Shown: piece by piece, positions 9,629 through 19,624 of the stretch
How positions within the stretch are numbered: the stretch's first letter is position 1
Layout: every line of letters starts with the position of its first letter
NCBI GenBank assembly: GCA_018242365.1
Contig: JAFECB010000017.1
Coordinates: 124,001-188,000 of the forward strand
DNA length: 64,000 nucleotides
Direction of reading: 5' to 3'
Source of the DNA: Pseudomonadota bacterium
GTDB taxonomy: Bacteria; Pseudomonadota; Gammaproteobacteria; Xanthomonadales; Xanthomonadaceae
Position numbers and translations under genes: made by a program
Notes under the pieces: model-generated
What the model was told of the DNA's origin: nothing
Databases searched by the model: none
The model's input: only the letters and a program-made list of their open reading frames with translations

Positions 9629-10450
9629 ATGCCGCAACGCCTCGCCCTGTTACTGGCACTTGCCTGCGTCATCACCGCCACCCAGGCGCGTGCCGAACAG
9701 GCAAGTCCTGCCGCCCACGCACCGGAAATCCTGCTGCTGGGCGAAGTCCACGACAGCGCCGTCGGTCACGCCGCGCGTGCCACCTTGCTGCAACGTCGAA
9801 TCGCTGACGGCTGGCGGCCGGCGATCGCGATGGAACAGTTCGATACCGACCAGCAGCCGGCACTGGACGCGGCGATGGCCGCCTGCGCGGATGCGGATTG
9901 CGTGCTGGCGCGCGTCGCCGGCAAGCCCAGCTGGCACTGGCCGTATTACAAGCCGGTGATTGCGATGGCCCTGCAATACCACTTGCCGCTGTACGCCGCG
10001 AATCTGTCGCGTGGCGATGCCGGCAAGATCGTCAAGGATGGTTTCGCCGCGGCGCTGCCGGCTGCATTGGTTGCGCATTACGACCTGGATCACCTGCCCG
10101 CCGCGGTGCTGACGGCGCAGGAAGCCGAAGTCCGCGATGGCCATTGCGGCATGCTTCCGGAGGAGATGGTGGCCCCTATGGCGAAGGCACAGATCGCCCG
10201 CGACGTGGTGATGGCCGAGACCCTGCGCACGCACGCCGGCAGCGGCATCGTCCTGATCGCCGGCAATGGCCATACCCGCCGCGACATCGCGGTGGCCTAC
10301 TGGCTTCGCAAGGACGGGCTGGCCGCGCACGCGGTCGGCTACCTTGAACCCGATAGCGAAGGCGACCGCTACGACGAGGTCCACCGCATTCCGAAAACCG
10401 AACGCCCCGATCCCTGCGCGCAGTTCCGCGCCCCGAAGCCGGCAGGCTGA
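9629..10450 (+). CDS. ChaN-like (Tiki/haem-uptake-like fold) exported protein
   Basis: A 273-residue protein starting with a signal peptide, MPQRLALLLALACVITATQARA. The mature part has ILLLGEVHDSAVGH, a central PAIAMEQFD and the late IVLIAGNGHTRRDIAVA, the pattern of the ChaN-like/DUF399 family whose members bind haem or act as metalloproteases of the Tiki superfamily. The ATG at 9629 was chosen over one at 9563 because it places the signal peptide at the N-terminus. It is divergent from icmF and followed by a 171-nt gap before leucine dehydrogenase. Substrate is unknown. Confidence 0.72.
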   Translation: MPQRLALLLALACVITATQARAEQASPAAHAPEILLLGEVHDSAVGHAARATLLQRRIADGWRPAIAMEQFDTDQQPALDAAMAACADADCVLARVAGKPSWHWPYYKPVIAMALQYHLPLYAANLSRGDAGKIVKDGFAAALPAALVAHYDLDHLPAAVLTAQEAEVRDGHCGMLPEEMVAPMAKAQIARDVVMAETLRTHAGSGIVLIAGNGHTRRDIAVAYWLRKDGLAAHAVGYLEPDSEGDRYDEVHRIPKTERPDPCAQFRAPKPAG

Positions 10451-10621
10451 TCGATCCCCCGCGCCCATACCTGCCCGTACTGACGAGCCGCTTCGACCGA
10501 TGACTTACAATGGGCGGCTGCGAACGGCACGAATGATCGCACCGTCGCCGGCACACCCGCCATCGTCCACCCATGCCACCGGTCCCGAAGCCACGCGCGC
10601 GGCACCGGACGGAGTCTTGCC

Positions 10622-11722
<1,101 letters not shown>

Positions 11723-11799
11723 GTTGAACACACGGCCAGCGGGGCGCTGTCACCCTGCTGTGCCAACGCCGGTCCCTGCGCCATCCCACCCACCGACAC

Positions 11800-12966
11800 G
11801 TGAATCCCATGCGCCCCTTCCCCCTCGGCGACGACATCGATGCACTGCGCGAGGCGGTTCGCCGTTTTGCCGAGACCGAGATCGCGCCGCGCGCGGCCAA
11901 GGCCGACGAGGACAATTGGTTCCCGCAGGAGCTGTGGTCGAAGCTGGGCGAGATGGGCCTGCTGGGGATGACCATCCCTGCCGAATTCGGTGGCAGCGGG
12001 ATGGGCTACCTCGCGCATCTGGTGGCGATGGAGGAAATCAGCCGCGCCTCCGGCTCGATCGGCCTGAGCTACGGCGCGCACTCCAATCTCTGCGTCAACA
12101 ACCTGTACGCCAACGGCAACGCCACGCAGCGTGCGAAGTACCTGCCCAAGCTGTGCAGCGGTGAATTCAAGGGCGCGCTGGCGATGAGCGAGCCCGGTGC
12201 CGGCTCCGACGTGGTCGGTTCGATGGCCTGCCGCGCCGAACTCAAGGGCGACGTGTGGGTGGCCAACGGCAACAAGATGTGGATCACCAACGGCCCCGAG
12301 GCCGACGTGCTGATCGTCTACATGCGCACTGCCAGCCGCGAGCTGGGCAGCAAGTGCATGACCGCATTCATTGTCGAAAAAGGCATGCAGGGCTTCTCGA
12401 CCGCACAGAAGCTCGACAAGCTGGGCATGCGCGGCAGCAATACCTGCGAACTGGTGTTCGAGAACTGCGAGATCCCGCAGGGGAACGTGCTGGGTGAGGT
12501 CAACAACGGCGTCAAGGTATTGATGAGTGGCCTCAACACCGAGCGTCTGGTGCTGTCCGGCGGCCCGATCGGCTTGATGCAGGCCGCGCTCGATATTGCC
12601 CTGCCCTATGTGCGCGAACGTCGTCAGTTCGGCCAGGCCATCGGCACCTTCGAGCTGATGCAGGCCAAGATCGCCGACATGTACACCAGCCTGCAATCCA
12701 GCCGCGCCTTCGCCTATCAGGTGGCGCGTGACTACGACGCCGGCCACAAGAGCCGCATCGACGCCGCCAGCTGCCTGTTACACGCATCGGAAGCAGCGGT
12801 CCAGGTGGCGCTGGAAGCCATCCAGTCGCTCGGCGGCAACGGCTACATCAACGAATTTGCTACCGGCCGCATCCTGCGCGACGCGAAACTCTATGCAATC
12901 GGCGCCGGCACCAACGAAATCCGCCGCATGCTGATCGGACGGGAGTTGTTTGCGGGAAATCACTGA
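11800..12966 (+). CDS. liuA: Isovaleryl-CoA dehydrogenase
   Basis: A 388-residue acyl-CoA dehydrogenase, specific for isovaleryl-CoA by two signs. The catalytic Glu expected within the helix is present in [13 protein letters not shown] (about Glu248), and the late motif reads [11 protein letters not shown], with Gly where most acyl-CoA dehydrogenases have the catalytic Glu (YEGT). FAD/substrate motifs [11 protein letters not shown] and [11 protein letters not shown] are present. It makes 3-methylcrotonyl-CoA, the substrate of LiuB/LiuD encoded 11-20 kb further on. The first Met (11800) and Met4 are both possible starts. Confidence 0.92.
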   Translation: MNPMRPFPLGDDIDALREAVRRFAETEIAPRAAKADEDNWFPQELWSKLGEMGLLGMTIPAEFGGSGMGYLAHLVAMEEISRASGSIGLSYGAHSNLCVNNLYANGNATQRAKYLPKLCSGEFKGALAMSEPGAGSDVVGSMACRAELKGDVWVANGNKMWITNGPEADVLIVYMRTASRELGSKCMTAFIVEKGMQGFSTAQKLDKLGMRGSNTCELVFENCEIPQGNVLGEVNNGVKVLMSGLNTERLVLSGGPIGLMQAALDIALPYVRERRQFGQAIGTFELMQAKIADMYTSLQSSRAFAYQVARDYDAGHKSRIDAASCLLHASEAAVQVALEAIQSLGGNGYINEFATGRILRDAKLYAIGAGTNEIRRMLIGRELFAGNH

Positions 12967-12967
12967 G

Positions 12968-13063
12968 CTGGGAGAAGGGAGAGGAGAGGCGAGAGACGAA
13001 TTGCGTCTTGTGACCTTGCGAGCCTCCGTTCCTATCTCCCGTCTCCCATCTCCCGTCTCCCCG
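12968..13063. repeat. Purine-rich imperfect inverted repeat between convergent genes
   Basis: The 100-nt space between liuA and the convergent autotransporter gene is almost filled by a GGGAGA-type tract (12970-12997) and its approximate complement, repeated TCTCCC units with a 12-nt period (13034-13061). It could fold into a long hairpin and act as a bidirectional terminator, or be a dispersed repeat. Confidence 0.55.
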
Positions 13064-13066
13064 CCC

Positions 13067-15997
13067 TCAAAACCGATAACTGCCCCAAAGCATCGCCGAT
13101 CCGGCCTTGCCGACATCGCTGCTGCGTCGATTCAGGTCGAACCGCAGCAGTGCGTGTTGACCGAACAACGCTGACAGCCCGAAGCCGAACAACTGGCTAC
13201 GACGCGCCAGCGCGATCCCCTGCAGCGGTGCCCATTGGTCGATGCCGGTATAGCTGGCATCGACCAACATGCCGGATTCTGTCAGCGTCCTTTGCCATTC
13301 GGCTCGCGCGTCCGCACGCAGCTCGACATCGCCGAACCGCCAGCCCCGCTCGGCGCGAACACCGGCCATTGCCTGCCAGCGACTGGCATTCCAGGCATTG
13401 GCGCGCAGCCCGAAGCCCGACGTACCGGCTTCGCTGAAACCGTCATTGACGACAGTCACATATTGGGTGCCGAGGTACGGTGTCAGTCCGACATCAGTGA
13501 ACGTGAATCGGTGCCCGATTGAAGCCGACAGCCCCTGATAGCGCCCGGCAACCTGCGTCGATACCGCATCCTGCAGTGATCCCAACAGAAGATTGCGTTG
13601 CATCCTGCGCTGGAAATCGCCGTTGACGAACTGCGCCTGCACGTACCACGGGCCTCGCCACGCGGCACCATAGAGCTGCACCTCGTGTTGGCGACCACGG
13701 CTGTGATCCCCGAAGGTCCCCAGCCAGGTGCTCTGGTCGAGCCGGCTGATGGCGATGCCGAGCATCGCGTTCGAACCCAGTCGCCAATCGTTGCCGATCA
13801 TCTCGCCACTGGAATCCAGCCCGACGCTATCGAAACCGGCCTGTGCAAGCTGACCACTATCCGACAGGTCGCGATACCAGCCACCGACACGTGTCGGCGT
13901 GCGCTGCAATCGGTCCATGCGTTGCTCCAGCGTGCGCCTGCCGGCATCAATGCTGTCGAAGGTCAACGCCGTGGATGCCGCATGCATCTCACCTGACAGG
14001 CTGCGCAATGACAGATCGGCCTGCGCGGCATTCGGGGTTTGCTGGAGCGCGCCAGCCGCATTGATGAATGCAGTACCCAGCCCGCCCGGCATGCCCGCGG
14101 TCAGTTGCACATCGATCGCCGTCATCGCCGATTCCACCCGCACCGCCGACGCCTGCGCGCTGGCACTCAGGCCCATCGCGGATGCCGCCTTGGACACATC
14201 GATGCGATTGATGTTGAGAAAGACGTTGTTCGGGTCGTAGGCCAGCGCCGCATCCAGAAACACGCTCGGTGCTGCCTTGAGATCGCTGAAGGTGCCGGTC
14301 ACGCCGCCAACGGCATTCAGCAGGGTTTCGTGCGACGTCGTGGTGTAACCCGACTTGACGCCGAGGATCGACATCGTGCCGGCGATGTTGGCGCTGCCGG
14401 TGACCTTGAGCGGATTGCCCAGCCACACGCCAAGATTGCCGCCACTGGATTGCGAATAATTCCCCGCAATGGTGGTCGCCGCGGCCGCACCAACCAGGAA
14501 ACGCCCGCTGCTGGTGACATTGCCGCCAAACGCGCCCAGCGCCCAGACCGTGGCCCCGCTGCTGATATCGAGATTCGACTTCAGGCCCTTGCGAACATCG
14601 AGGCCACCTTCCTCGACCCGGGTGCCGCCGGTGAAGTTGCCCGCCTCCGCCAAGGTCAGGATGCCGGTGCCGCGCTTGATCAGGCCACCGGAACCGATTA
14701 TGGAATTGCGCCACACCGAATTGCCGGAGAACGCCACGCTGAAGTCGCCCCAAGCGAAGTTGCTTGGACCCATCGCGGCCTTGGTGACATCCAGCAGGCC
14801 CCAACCAAACACCGGATCGACGCCGGGCGCGCCGAGATCCTTCGATGCTGCCAGCACGGTTTGCCGCACCTGATCATTGTTGAAGTAGGGGAATGCGGAC
14901 CACACCACGGCGGCTGCACCGGAGACCTGCGGAGCCGCATAGGACGTCCCGCCGCCTTGGTAGAGGCTGTAGCTGGCATCGCCGACCTTGGCTTGCGGAT
15001 CGATGAAAATCACATTACCCGGCGCGACCAGGCAATAGTCCATCGCACTGCCGCACTGTTGCGAATACGAGGTGAGCTGGGTGGGATGATCGGGGTCAAG
15101 GGCACCGACGGTGATCCAGCCTTTCGCCAAATCCGGGTCGTTGGCCAAGGTCGGCAAGCGCGCGATATCCGATGGCTCCCCGGCATAGCGCGGGTCGGTG
15201 CCACTGTTGCCGCTGGCGAACACGATCAGGCCGCCGCGACCCACCACGAATTGCCGCCAAGCGGCATCCAGTTCGGTGGTGACGCCCGGGTCGCTCCAGT
15301 ACACGCCGCCCCAGGAATTGTTGAGGATCTTCGCGCCGGCATCGGCAAGCTCGGCATTGATCCCGGCGAAATAGTCGCCCACGCCTTCACCGGCATGCCA
15401 TTCGTTGCCCGCGCCGGAACCGTCGTCCGGTGGCGGCGTGTCGTCGATGATCCTCGAGACGGCAATCTTCGCGCCCTGCGCGACACCACCACCCCAATTG
15501 CCGATCCCCTTGCCGGCCGCCATTTCGGCGACAACCGTGCCATGGCCGACGACATCATCCACGCTGGTGTTGTTGGTCGCCGGATCGACATGGGTGAAAT
15601 GGGCCGTGACCCGTCCCTGCAGGGCCGGATTGGCCCCATTGACGCCCGTATCGAGCAGACCGATGGTGACGCCCTGCCCGGTCAAGCCGGCACCGAGTGC
15701 ACCGGCTGCATTGGTCAGGACCAGATGCCGGCTGTATTGCGGCAGGCTCGCGGGCCCAGCGAGCACTGGAATGGCCGGCGGATTGACCGCCAGCGAAGCA
15801 TCGTTGACGACATTGGGCGTGAAGTTCGGGACGGTCGGCGTCGTCGGCGTGGTGGGAGGCGGCGTCGAACGTACGGTGCCGCCACCGCCACCACCGCAGG
15901 CCGACAACAACAAGGCAATTGCACAAGGCAAAACCGCCAACGACGGCAGCCTTCCCACCGCACGGTTTTCACCCACAGCAAGCAAATGCAGTCGCAT
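13067..15997 (-). CDS. Subtilisin-like serine protease autotransporter with lipobox (NalP/SphB1-like)
   Basis: A 976-residue type Va autotransporter. It begins with a signal peptide ending in a lipobox, LLLSAC (Cys34), followed by six Gly and a Pro/Thr-rich spacer. The S8 peptidase domain has Asp116 (LLDTG), His152 (GHGTVV), oxyanion-hole Asn (NNSWGG) and Ser352 (GGTSYAAPQ). A passenger beta-helix segment with ILTLAEAGNFTGGTRVEEGG follows, then a C-terminal beta-barrel of about 280 residues ending in Phe (LWGSYRF). Met at 15997 has GGGGAG upstream; reading further upstream gives an implausible extension. Lipidated subtilisin autotransporters such as NalP and SphB1 process other surface proteins; this role is inferred here. 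Divergent from the thiolase gene. Confidence 0.87.
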   Translation of the reverse strand: MRLHLLAVGENRAVGRLPSLAVLPCAIALLLSACGGGGGGTVRSTPPPTTPTTPTVPNFTPNVVNDASLAVNPPAIPVLAGPASLPQYSRHLVLTNAAGALGAGLTGQGVTIGLLDTGVNGANPALQGRVTAHFTHVDPATNNTSVDDVVGHGTVVAEMAAGKGIGNWGGGVAQGAKIAVSRIIDDTPPPDDGSGAGNEWHAGEGVGDYFAGINAELADAGAKILNNSWGGVYWSDPGVTTELDAAWRQFVVGRGGLIVFASGNSGTDPRYAGEPSDIARLPTLANDPDLAKGWITVGALDPDHPTQLTSYSQQCGSAMDYCLVAPGNVIFIDPQAKVGDASYSLYQGGGTSYAAPQVSGAAAVVWSAFPYFNNDQVRQTVLAASKDLGAPGVDPVFGWGLLDVTKAAMGPSNFAWGDFSVAFSGNSVWRNSIIGSGGLIKRGTGILTLAEAGNFTGGTRVEEGGLDVRKGLKSNLDISSGATVWALGAFGGNVTSSGRFLVGAAAATTIAGNYSQSSGGNLGVWLGNPLKVTGSANIAGTMSILGVKSGYTTTSHETLLNAVGGVTGTFSDLKAAPSVFLDAALAYDPNNVFLNINRIDVSKAASAMGLSASAQASAVRVESAMTAIDVQLTAGMPGGLGTAFINAAGALQQTPNAAQADLSLRSLSGEMHAASTALTFDSIDAGRRTLEQRMDRLQRTPTRVGGWYRDLSDSGQLAQAGFDSVGLDSSGEMIGNDWRLGSNAMLGIAISRLDQSTWLGTFGDHSRGRQHEVQLYGAAWRGPWYVQAQFVNGDFQRRMQRNLLLGSLQDAVSTQVAGRYQGLSASIGHRFTFTDVGLTPYLGTQYVTVVNDGFSEAGTSGFGLRANAWNASRWQAMAGVRAERGWRFGDVELRADARAEWQRTLTESGMLVDASYTGIDQWAPLQGIALARRSQLFGFGLSALFGQHALLRFDLNRRSSDVGKAGSAMLWGSYRF

Positions 15998-16171
15998 GTC
16001 GAACTCCCCTGACGATCCCGCTCCCGTTGTAAGCCTCGCCATCGCAACGCGCAATGCCTGCGAGGCCAGGCATCGCAATCGGATGATTGCGGCAATGCAA
16101 CATGCCGCCCGGTTTGCGCCATAATCGGGATTCGCCGGAACGTCCGACGCCCCCATTCCCGGAGTCTTCCC

Positions 16172-17347
16172 ATGAACGACATCGTCATCGTCGGTGCCAA
16201 GCGCACCGCCATTGGTTCCTTCCTTGGCCAATTCACCGGCACGCCGACGCCGACCCTGGGCAGCGCCGCCATCGCTGGCGCATTGGCGCAATCCGGCATC
16301 AAAGCCGATGCCGTCGAAGAAGTGATCATGGGCTGTGTACTGCCGGCCGGACTCGGACAGGCACCGGCACGCCAGGCCTCGCGCGCGGCCGGCATTCCGG
16401 ACGCCGCCGGCTGCACCACCATCAACAAGGTCTGCGGCTCCGGCATGAAGGCGGTGATGTTTGCGCATGACCTGATCAAGGCAGGCTCGGCCAAGGCCGT
16501 GGTCGCCGGCGGCATGGAATCGATGACCAATGCCCCACACCTGCTCAATGGCTCGCGTACCGGTATCCGCTACGGCAGCAGCGAGTTCCTCGACCACATG
16601 GCCTGGGACGGGCTGACCAATCCCTACGACGGCAAGGCGATGGGCGTGTTCGGTGACGCCGCCTGCGCGAAGTACGGCTATGACCGCGCCACCGTCGACG
16701 CGTTTTCCGCCGAGAGCGCGCGCCGTGCACAGGCCGCGCAGGCAGCAGGTGCATTCGATGCCGAAATCGCGCCGGTGACGGTCAAGACCCGCAAGGGAGA
16801 GGTCGTGGTCGGCAAGGACGAGGAGCCGGGCAAGATCGACCTCAACAAGATTCCGGAACTGCGCGCTGCGTTCGGCAAGGATGGCGTGCTGACCGCCGCT
16901 TCGTCCTCGAAGATTTCCGACGGCGCCGCCGCACTGGTGGTGATGTCGGCGGATGCCGCCGCTGCCGCCGGGGTGAAGCCGCTGGCGCGGATTGTCGCCC
17001 ACGCCACCCAGGCGCAGGCACCGGAATGGTTCACCACTGCACCCGTGGGTGCATTGCAGAATGTGCTCGCGAAAGCCGGCTGGAACGTGGCTGACGTGGA
17101 TCTGTTCGAAGTCAACGAGGCGTTTGCCTGCGTGGCGATGGCACCGATGACCGACCTCGGTATCCCGCACGAGAAGCTCAACGTCAACGGCGGCGCGCTG
17201 GCACTCGGACACCCGATCGGCTGCAGCGGTGCCCGTCTGCTGGTGACCCTGCTGTATGCCCTGCAAGCCCGTGGTGGCAAACGCGGCGTGGCCTCGCTGT
17301 GCATCGGTGGCGGCGAGGCGACAGCAATGGCCATCGAACTCGTTTGA
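16172..17347 (+). CDS. atoB: Acetyl-CoA acetyltransferase (thiolase II)
   Basis: A 391-residue thiolase with the nucleophile Cys88 in NKVCGSGMKAV, the catalytic His347 in GHPIGCSG and Cys377 in CIGGGEA. It condenses or cleaves acetoacetyl-CoA. In this setting it likely works downstream of HMG-CoA lyase, once acetoacetate is activated, to give two acetyl-CoA. No CoA-transferase is present in the window. It stands alone on the plus strand with its own upstream region, divergent from the autotransporter. Confidence 0.92.
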   Translation: MNDIVIVGAKRTAIGSFLGQFTGTPTPTLGSAAIAGALAQSGIKADAVEEVIMGCVLPAGLGQAPARQASRAAGIPDAAGCTTINKVCGSGMKAVMFAHDLIKAGSAKAVVAGGMESMTNAPHLLNGSRTGIRYGSSEFLDHMAWDGLTNPYDGKAMGVFGDAACAKYGYDRATVDAFSAESARRAQAAQAAGAFDAEIAPVTVKTRKGEVVVGKDEEPGKIDLNKIPELRAAFGKDGVLTAASSSKISDGAAALVVMSADAAAAAGVKPLARIVAHATQAQAPEWFTTAPVGALQNVLAKAGWNVADVDLFEVNEAFACVAMAPMTDLGIPHEKLNVNGGALALGHPIGCSGARLLVTLLYALQARGGKRGVASLCIGGGEATAMAIELV

Positions 17348-17435
17348 CGTTCATGGCCATGGCGAATCCGACTTGCAGGATTCCGACTTGTATGAAAAAC
17401 GTTAACGCCAGAACAAAAAAAAACCGGCCAAACTC

Positions 17436-17464
17436 TTGACAGCGGCCGCGGAATCTCCATCATA
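17436..17464 (+). promoter_or_regulatory. Possible sigma-70 promoter for the first Ala-rich lipoprotein
   Basis: TTGACA at 17436-17441 is a perfect -35 match. The -10 (around 17459-17464, ATCATA or TCATAG) is poor. It lies about 55 nt before the start codon of the lipoprotein gene, with an A-rich tract just upstream. Confidence 0.4.
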
Positions 17465-17519
17465 GGCAGTGTGCGCGGCTACAGGCGCACCCGCATTCAT
17501 AATTCGAGGAACCTGCAAC

Positions 17520-17807
17520 ATGTCGATCAACAAGATTCTGCTGGCGATGGCGCTGGGCGTTGCCCTGAGCGCATGCAGCAAGCAGGAACCGGCCGCTGAT
17601 GCGTCCGCCGCTGCCCAGGCGCCAGCCGCTGAAGCTCCGGCCGCCGCTGCCCCGGCTGACGCCACTGCTGATGCCGCCCCAGCTGCAGCTGCCCCGGCCG
17701 ATGCCGCAGCCGCGCCTGCCGACGCCGCCGCCACGCCGGAACAAGCCCAGCAGACGGCCGATCAGGCTGAGCAGGCTGCCACCGGCACCGGCAAGCAGGC
17801 CAACTAA
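17520..17807 (+). CDS. Small Ala/Pro-rich lipoprotein
   Basis: A 95-residue protein with signal peptide MSINKILLAMALGVALSAC (lipobox LSAC), then a low-complexity Ala/Pro/Asp/Glu region made of APADAAA-like units and a Gln/Lys-containing tail. It has GAGGA upstream of the ATG at 17520. It probably sits as an extended spacer in the periplasm, attached to a membrane. A second gene of the same design follows 207 nt later, with a terminator between them. Function unknown; the acidic, Pro-rich chain suggests a tether or periplasmic filler. Confidence 0.72.
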   Translation: MSINKILLAMALGVALSACSKQEPAADASAAAQAPAAEAPAAAAPADATADAAPAAAAPADAAAAPADAAATPEQAQQTADQAEQAATGTGKQAN

Positions 17808-17855
17808 GCAAGCCGACGGAGTATCATTTCGTCGGATTCCGCAGCAAAAATCGAG

Positions 17856-17883
17856 GAAGCCGTCGCTAAGCCGGCGGCTTTTT
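17856..17883 (+). terminator. Rho-independent terminator after first lipoprotein
   Basis: AAGCCGTCGC and GCCGGCGGCTT can pair around a short loop, followed by TTTTT. It lies 49 nt after the stop codon at 17807. Confidence 0.7.
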
Positions 17884-18014
17884 CGTGCTTCGGTTGAGTC
17901 CGGAGCTGTTCCAGTCAGTGTCAACGAACCACCGGCCGACGCCGGTACGCTAAGCGCACTGGCGTTGTCCGTTCCACCCTCGCACTTCTCTGTCAACCTT
18001 TGGGGTAATTTTCC

Positions 18015-18338
18015 ATGAACAACAAGCTCATCGTGCTCCTCGCCGCCGGCGTCCTCGCCCTGTCCGCCTGCCAGAAGACCGAAGCCCCGGCCGACGCCGC
18101 TGCTGCTCCGGCTGCTGACGCCGCCGCTGCTCCGGCCGCTGACGCCGCTGCCGCTCCGGCCGACGCCGCTGCTTCGGCTGACGCCGCTGCTCCGGCCGCT
18201 GACGCCGCCGCTGCTCCGGCTGCTGACGCCGCTGCTGCTCCGGCCGCCGACGCCGCTGCTCCGGCTGCTGCTCCGGCTGACGCCGCTGCTGCTCCGGCCG
18301 CTCCGGCTGCCGACGCCGCCAAGCCGGCCGGCAAGTAA
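18015..18338 (+). CDS. Small Ala/Pro/Asp-repeat lipoprotein
   Basis: A 107-residue protein with a signal peptide and lipobox (MNNKLIVLLAAGVLALSAC) followed by nearly pure repeats of AAAPAAD and AAAPADA, ending KPAGK. It is a paralogue in design of the gene at 17520, with more regular repeats. The encoding DNA is itself repetitive, so length variation by slippage is likely. It has its own strong terminator at 18363-18395. Function unknown. Confidence 0.72.
   Translation: MNNKLIVLLAAGVLALSACQKTEAPADAAAAPAADAAAAPAADAAAAPADAAASADAAAPAADAAAAPAADAAAAPAADAAAPAAAPADAAAAPAAPAADAAKPAGK
18085..18320 (+). repeat. GC-rich tandem repeat within the lipoprotein gene
   Basis: About twelve variants of a unit reading GCTGCTCCGGCYGCTGACGC, coding for Ala-Ala-Pro-Ala-Ala-Asp-Ala. 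Unit lengths of 12, 18 and 24 nt are mixed, all multiples of three, so copy-number change would keep the frame. Confidence 0.75.
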
Positions 18339-18349
18339 TTCCCGAGAAA

Positions 18350-19624
18350 TCAGGAATTCGGAACGGGTCCGTCGGCAACGACGGGCCCGTTTTTTGTTGC
18401 ATTGAATTCGGCCACAAATGCCGGATCCAGCGGGTAGCATCCTGACCAGCCCGACTGCACGCCCGCCAGCACGCGCAACATGTGTCCACGTGCGAGCGGC
18501 AGTTTCCCCACCGGCAGGAAGGCCAGGTCGCGCAACACGGCGATTCCGTCATTCCCGGACTGGAACAACGGCGTCAACCATCGGCTGTAGCGGTGGTAGA
18601 TCGATAGATGCACGCGTCGCTCGCGCTCGTAAGCATCGAACGCATCGGCAGTCGAGGTGGCTTGTCGGAACTGCGCAGCCAGTGACACTGCATCCACCAG
18701 AGCCATATTGACGCCCTGCCCCAGCTGCGGACTCATCGCATGGGCGGCATCGCCCAGCAGGACCGCGCGTCCGCGCCACCAGCGTTTCGGAATGGCATCG
18801 CGGTAGGCAGCGCGCGCCAACACGCCCACATCGAAGGTCTGGCCAAGTTGCTCGCGCGCCTGCGGCCACAACGTTGCCACCGCATCCAGCCAGGCCTCGC
18901 GACCGGCCATTCTCCACGCGTCGAACTCCGCAATCGGCAAGCTCCAGAAAAAGCTCAGCTTGCGAACGGATTCGCCGGGCATCCTTCCCACCGGCAACAT
19001 GCCGGCCATCTGTCGCGCGCGCCGGTAGCGTTGCCGCAGTTCATCGACCCAAGGCCAGTCGCTTTCCGGCAGCAGGCACCACAGCGCACCCCACGGATAC
19101 GGGCGGTCGATGCGCATGCCGGTGACTGCGCTGCGCAGGACGGATGCCGAGCCATCCGCGATCACGACCGCATCGAACGGGCCATGCCATTGCCCGCGTG
19201 CATCGCGCAGACGGCCACCCTCGCAATCGACCTCCACGACGGCGCAGTCGGCATGCAGGTGAATTGCCGACTCACGCGCAATCGCCGCATGCAATAGCGC
19301 GAACAACGCACCACGCTGCATGCCCACTCCCGTCAGACGCGGATCGAGATCGGCGTAGCGCATGTCCATGACCGCGCGGCCTGCGGGCGTTTCACCAAAC
19401 AATCGCGACACCGGCGTACCGAGAGCGCGAACCTCATCCAGCAAGCCCAATCGCCACAAGGCCTGCAGGCCGGTCGGCTGGAGCAGGAAACCCGCACCCA
19501 CCGGTCCGGGTGCCGGCACGCGCTCGAAGATCTCGACCTGATGCCCATCGCGGGCCAGGGCGAGTGCCGCTGCCTGCCCGCCACTGCCATAGCCGACAAC
19601 GGCGATGTGCAGGCGCTGCCTCAT
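18350..19624 (-). CDS. FAD-dependent aromatic-type monooxygenase (PHBH fold)
   Basis: A 424-residue class A flavoprotein monooxygenase. The FAD-binding VVGYGSGGQAAALALARDG is at residues 10-28, the DG motif appears as VVIADGSASVLR, and the second FAD motif GDAAHAMSPQLGQGVNMAL is at about 291-309. Relatives hydroxylate aromatic rings such as salicylate or ubiquinone precursors. Its ATG overlaps the stop of the thioinosine phosphorylase gene by 4 nt, so the two are co-translated, but no biochemical link is obvious. Substrate unknown. The 3' end runs into the convergent lipoprotein terminator. Confidence 0.8.
   Translation of the reverse strand: MRQRLHIAVVGYGSGGQAAALALARDGHQVEIFERVPAPGPVGAGFLLQPTGLQALWRLGLLDEVRALGTPVSRLFGETPAGRAVMDMRYADLDPRLTGVGMQRGALFALLHAAIARESAIHLHADCAVVEVDCEGGRLRDARGQWHGPFDAVVIADGSASVLRSAVTGMRIDRPYPWGALWCLLPESDWPWVDELRQRYRRARQMAGMLPVGRMPGESVRKLSFFWSLPIAEFDAWRMAGREAWLDAVATLWPQAREQLGQTFDVGVLARAAYRDAIPKRWWRGRAVLLGDAAHAMSPQLGQGVNMALVDAVSLAAQFRQATSTADAFDAYERERRVHLSIYHRYSRWLTPLFQSGNDGIAVLRDLAFLPVGKLPLARGHMLRVLAGVQSGWSGCYPLDPAFVAEFNATKNGPVVADGPVPNS
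18363..18395 (+). terminator. Rho-independent terminator after second lipoprotein
   Basis: A 12-bp stem (ACGGGTCCGTCG with CGACGGGCCCGT, one G-T pair) with a tight loop and TTTTTT. It lies 24 nt after the lipoprotein stop and overlaps the 3' end of the convergent monooxygenase gene. Confidence 0.8.
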
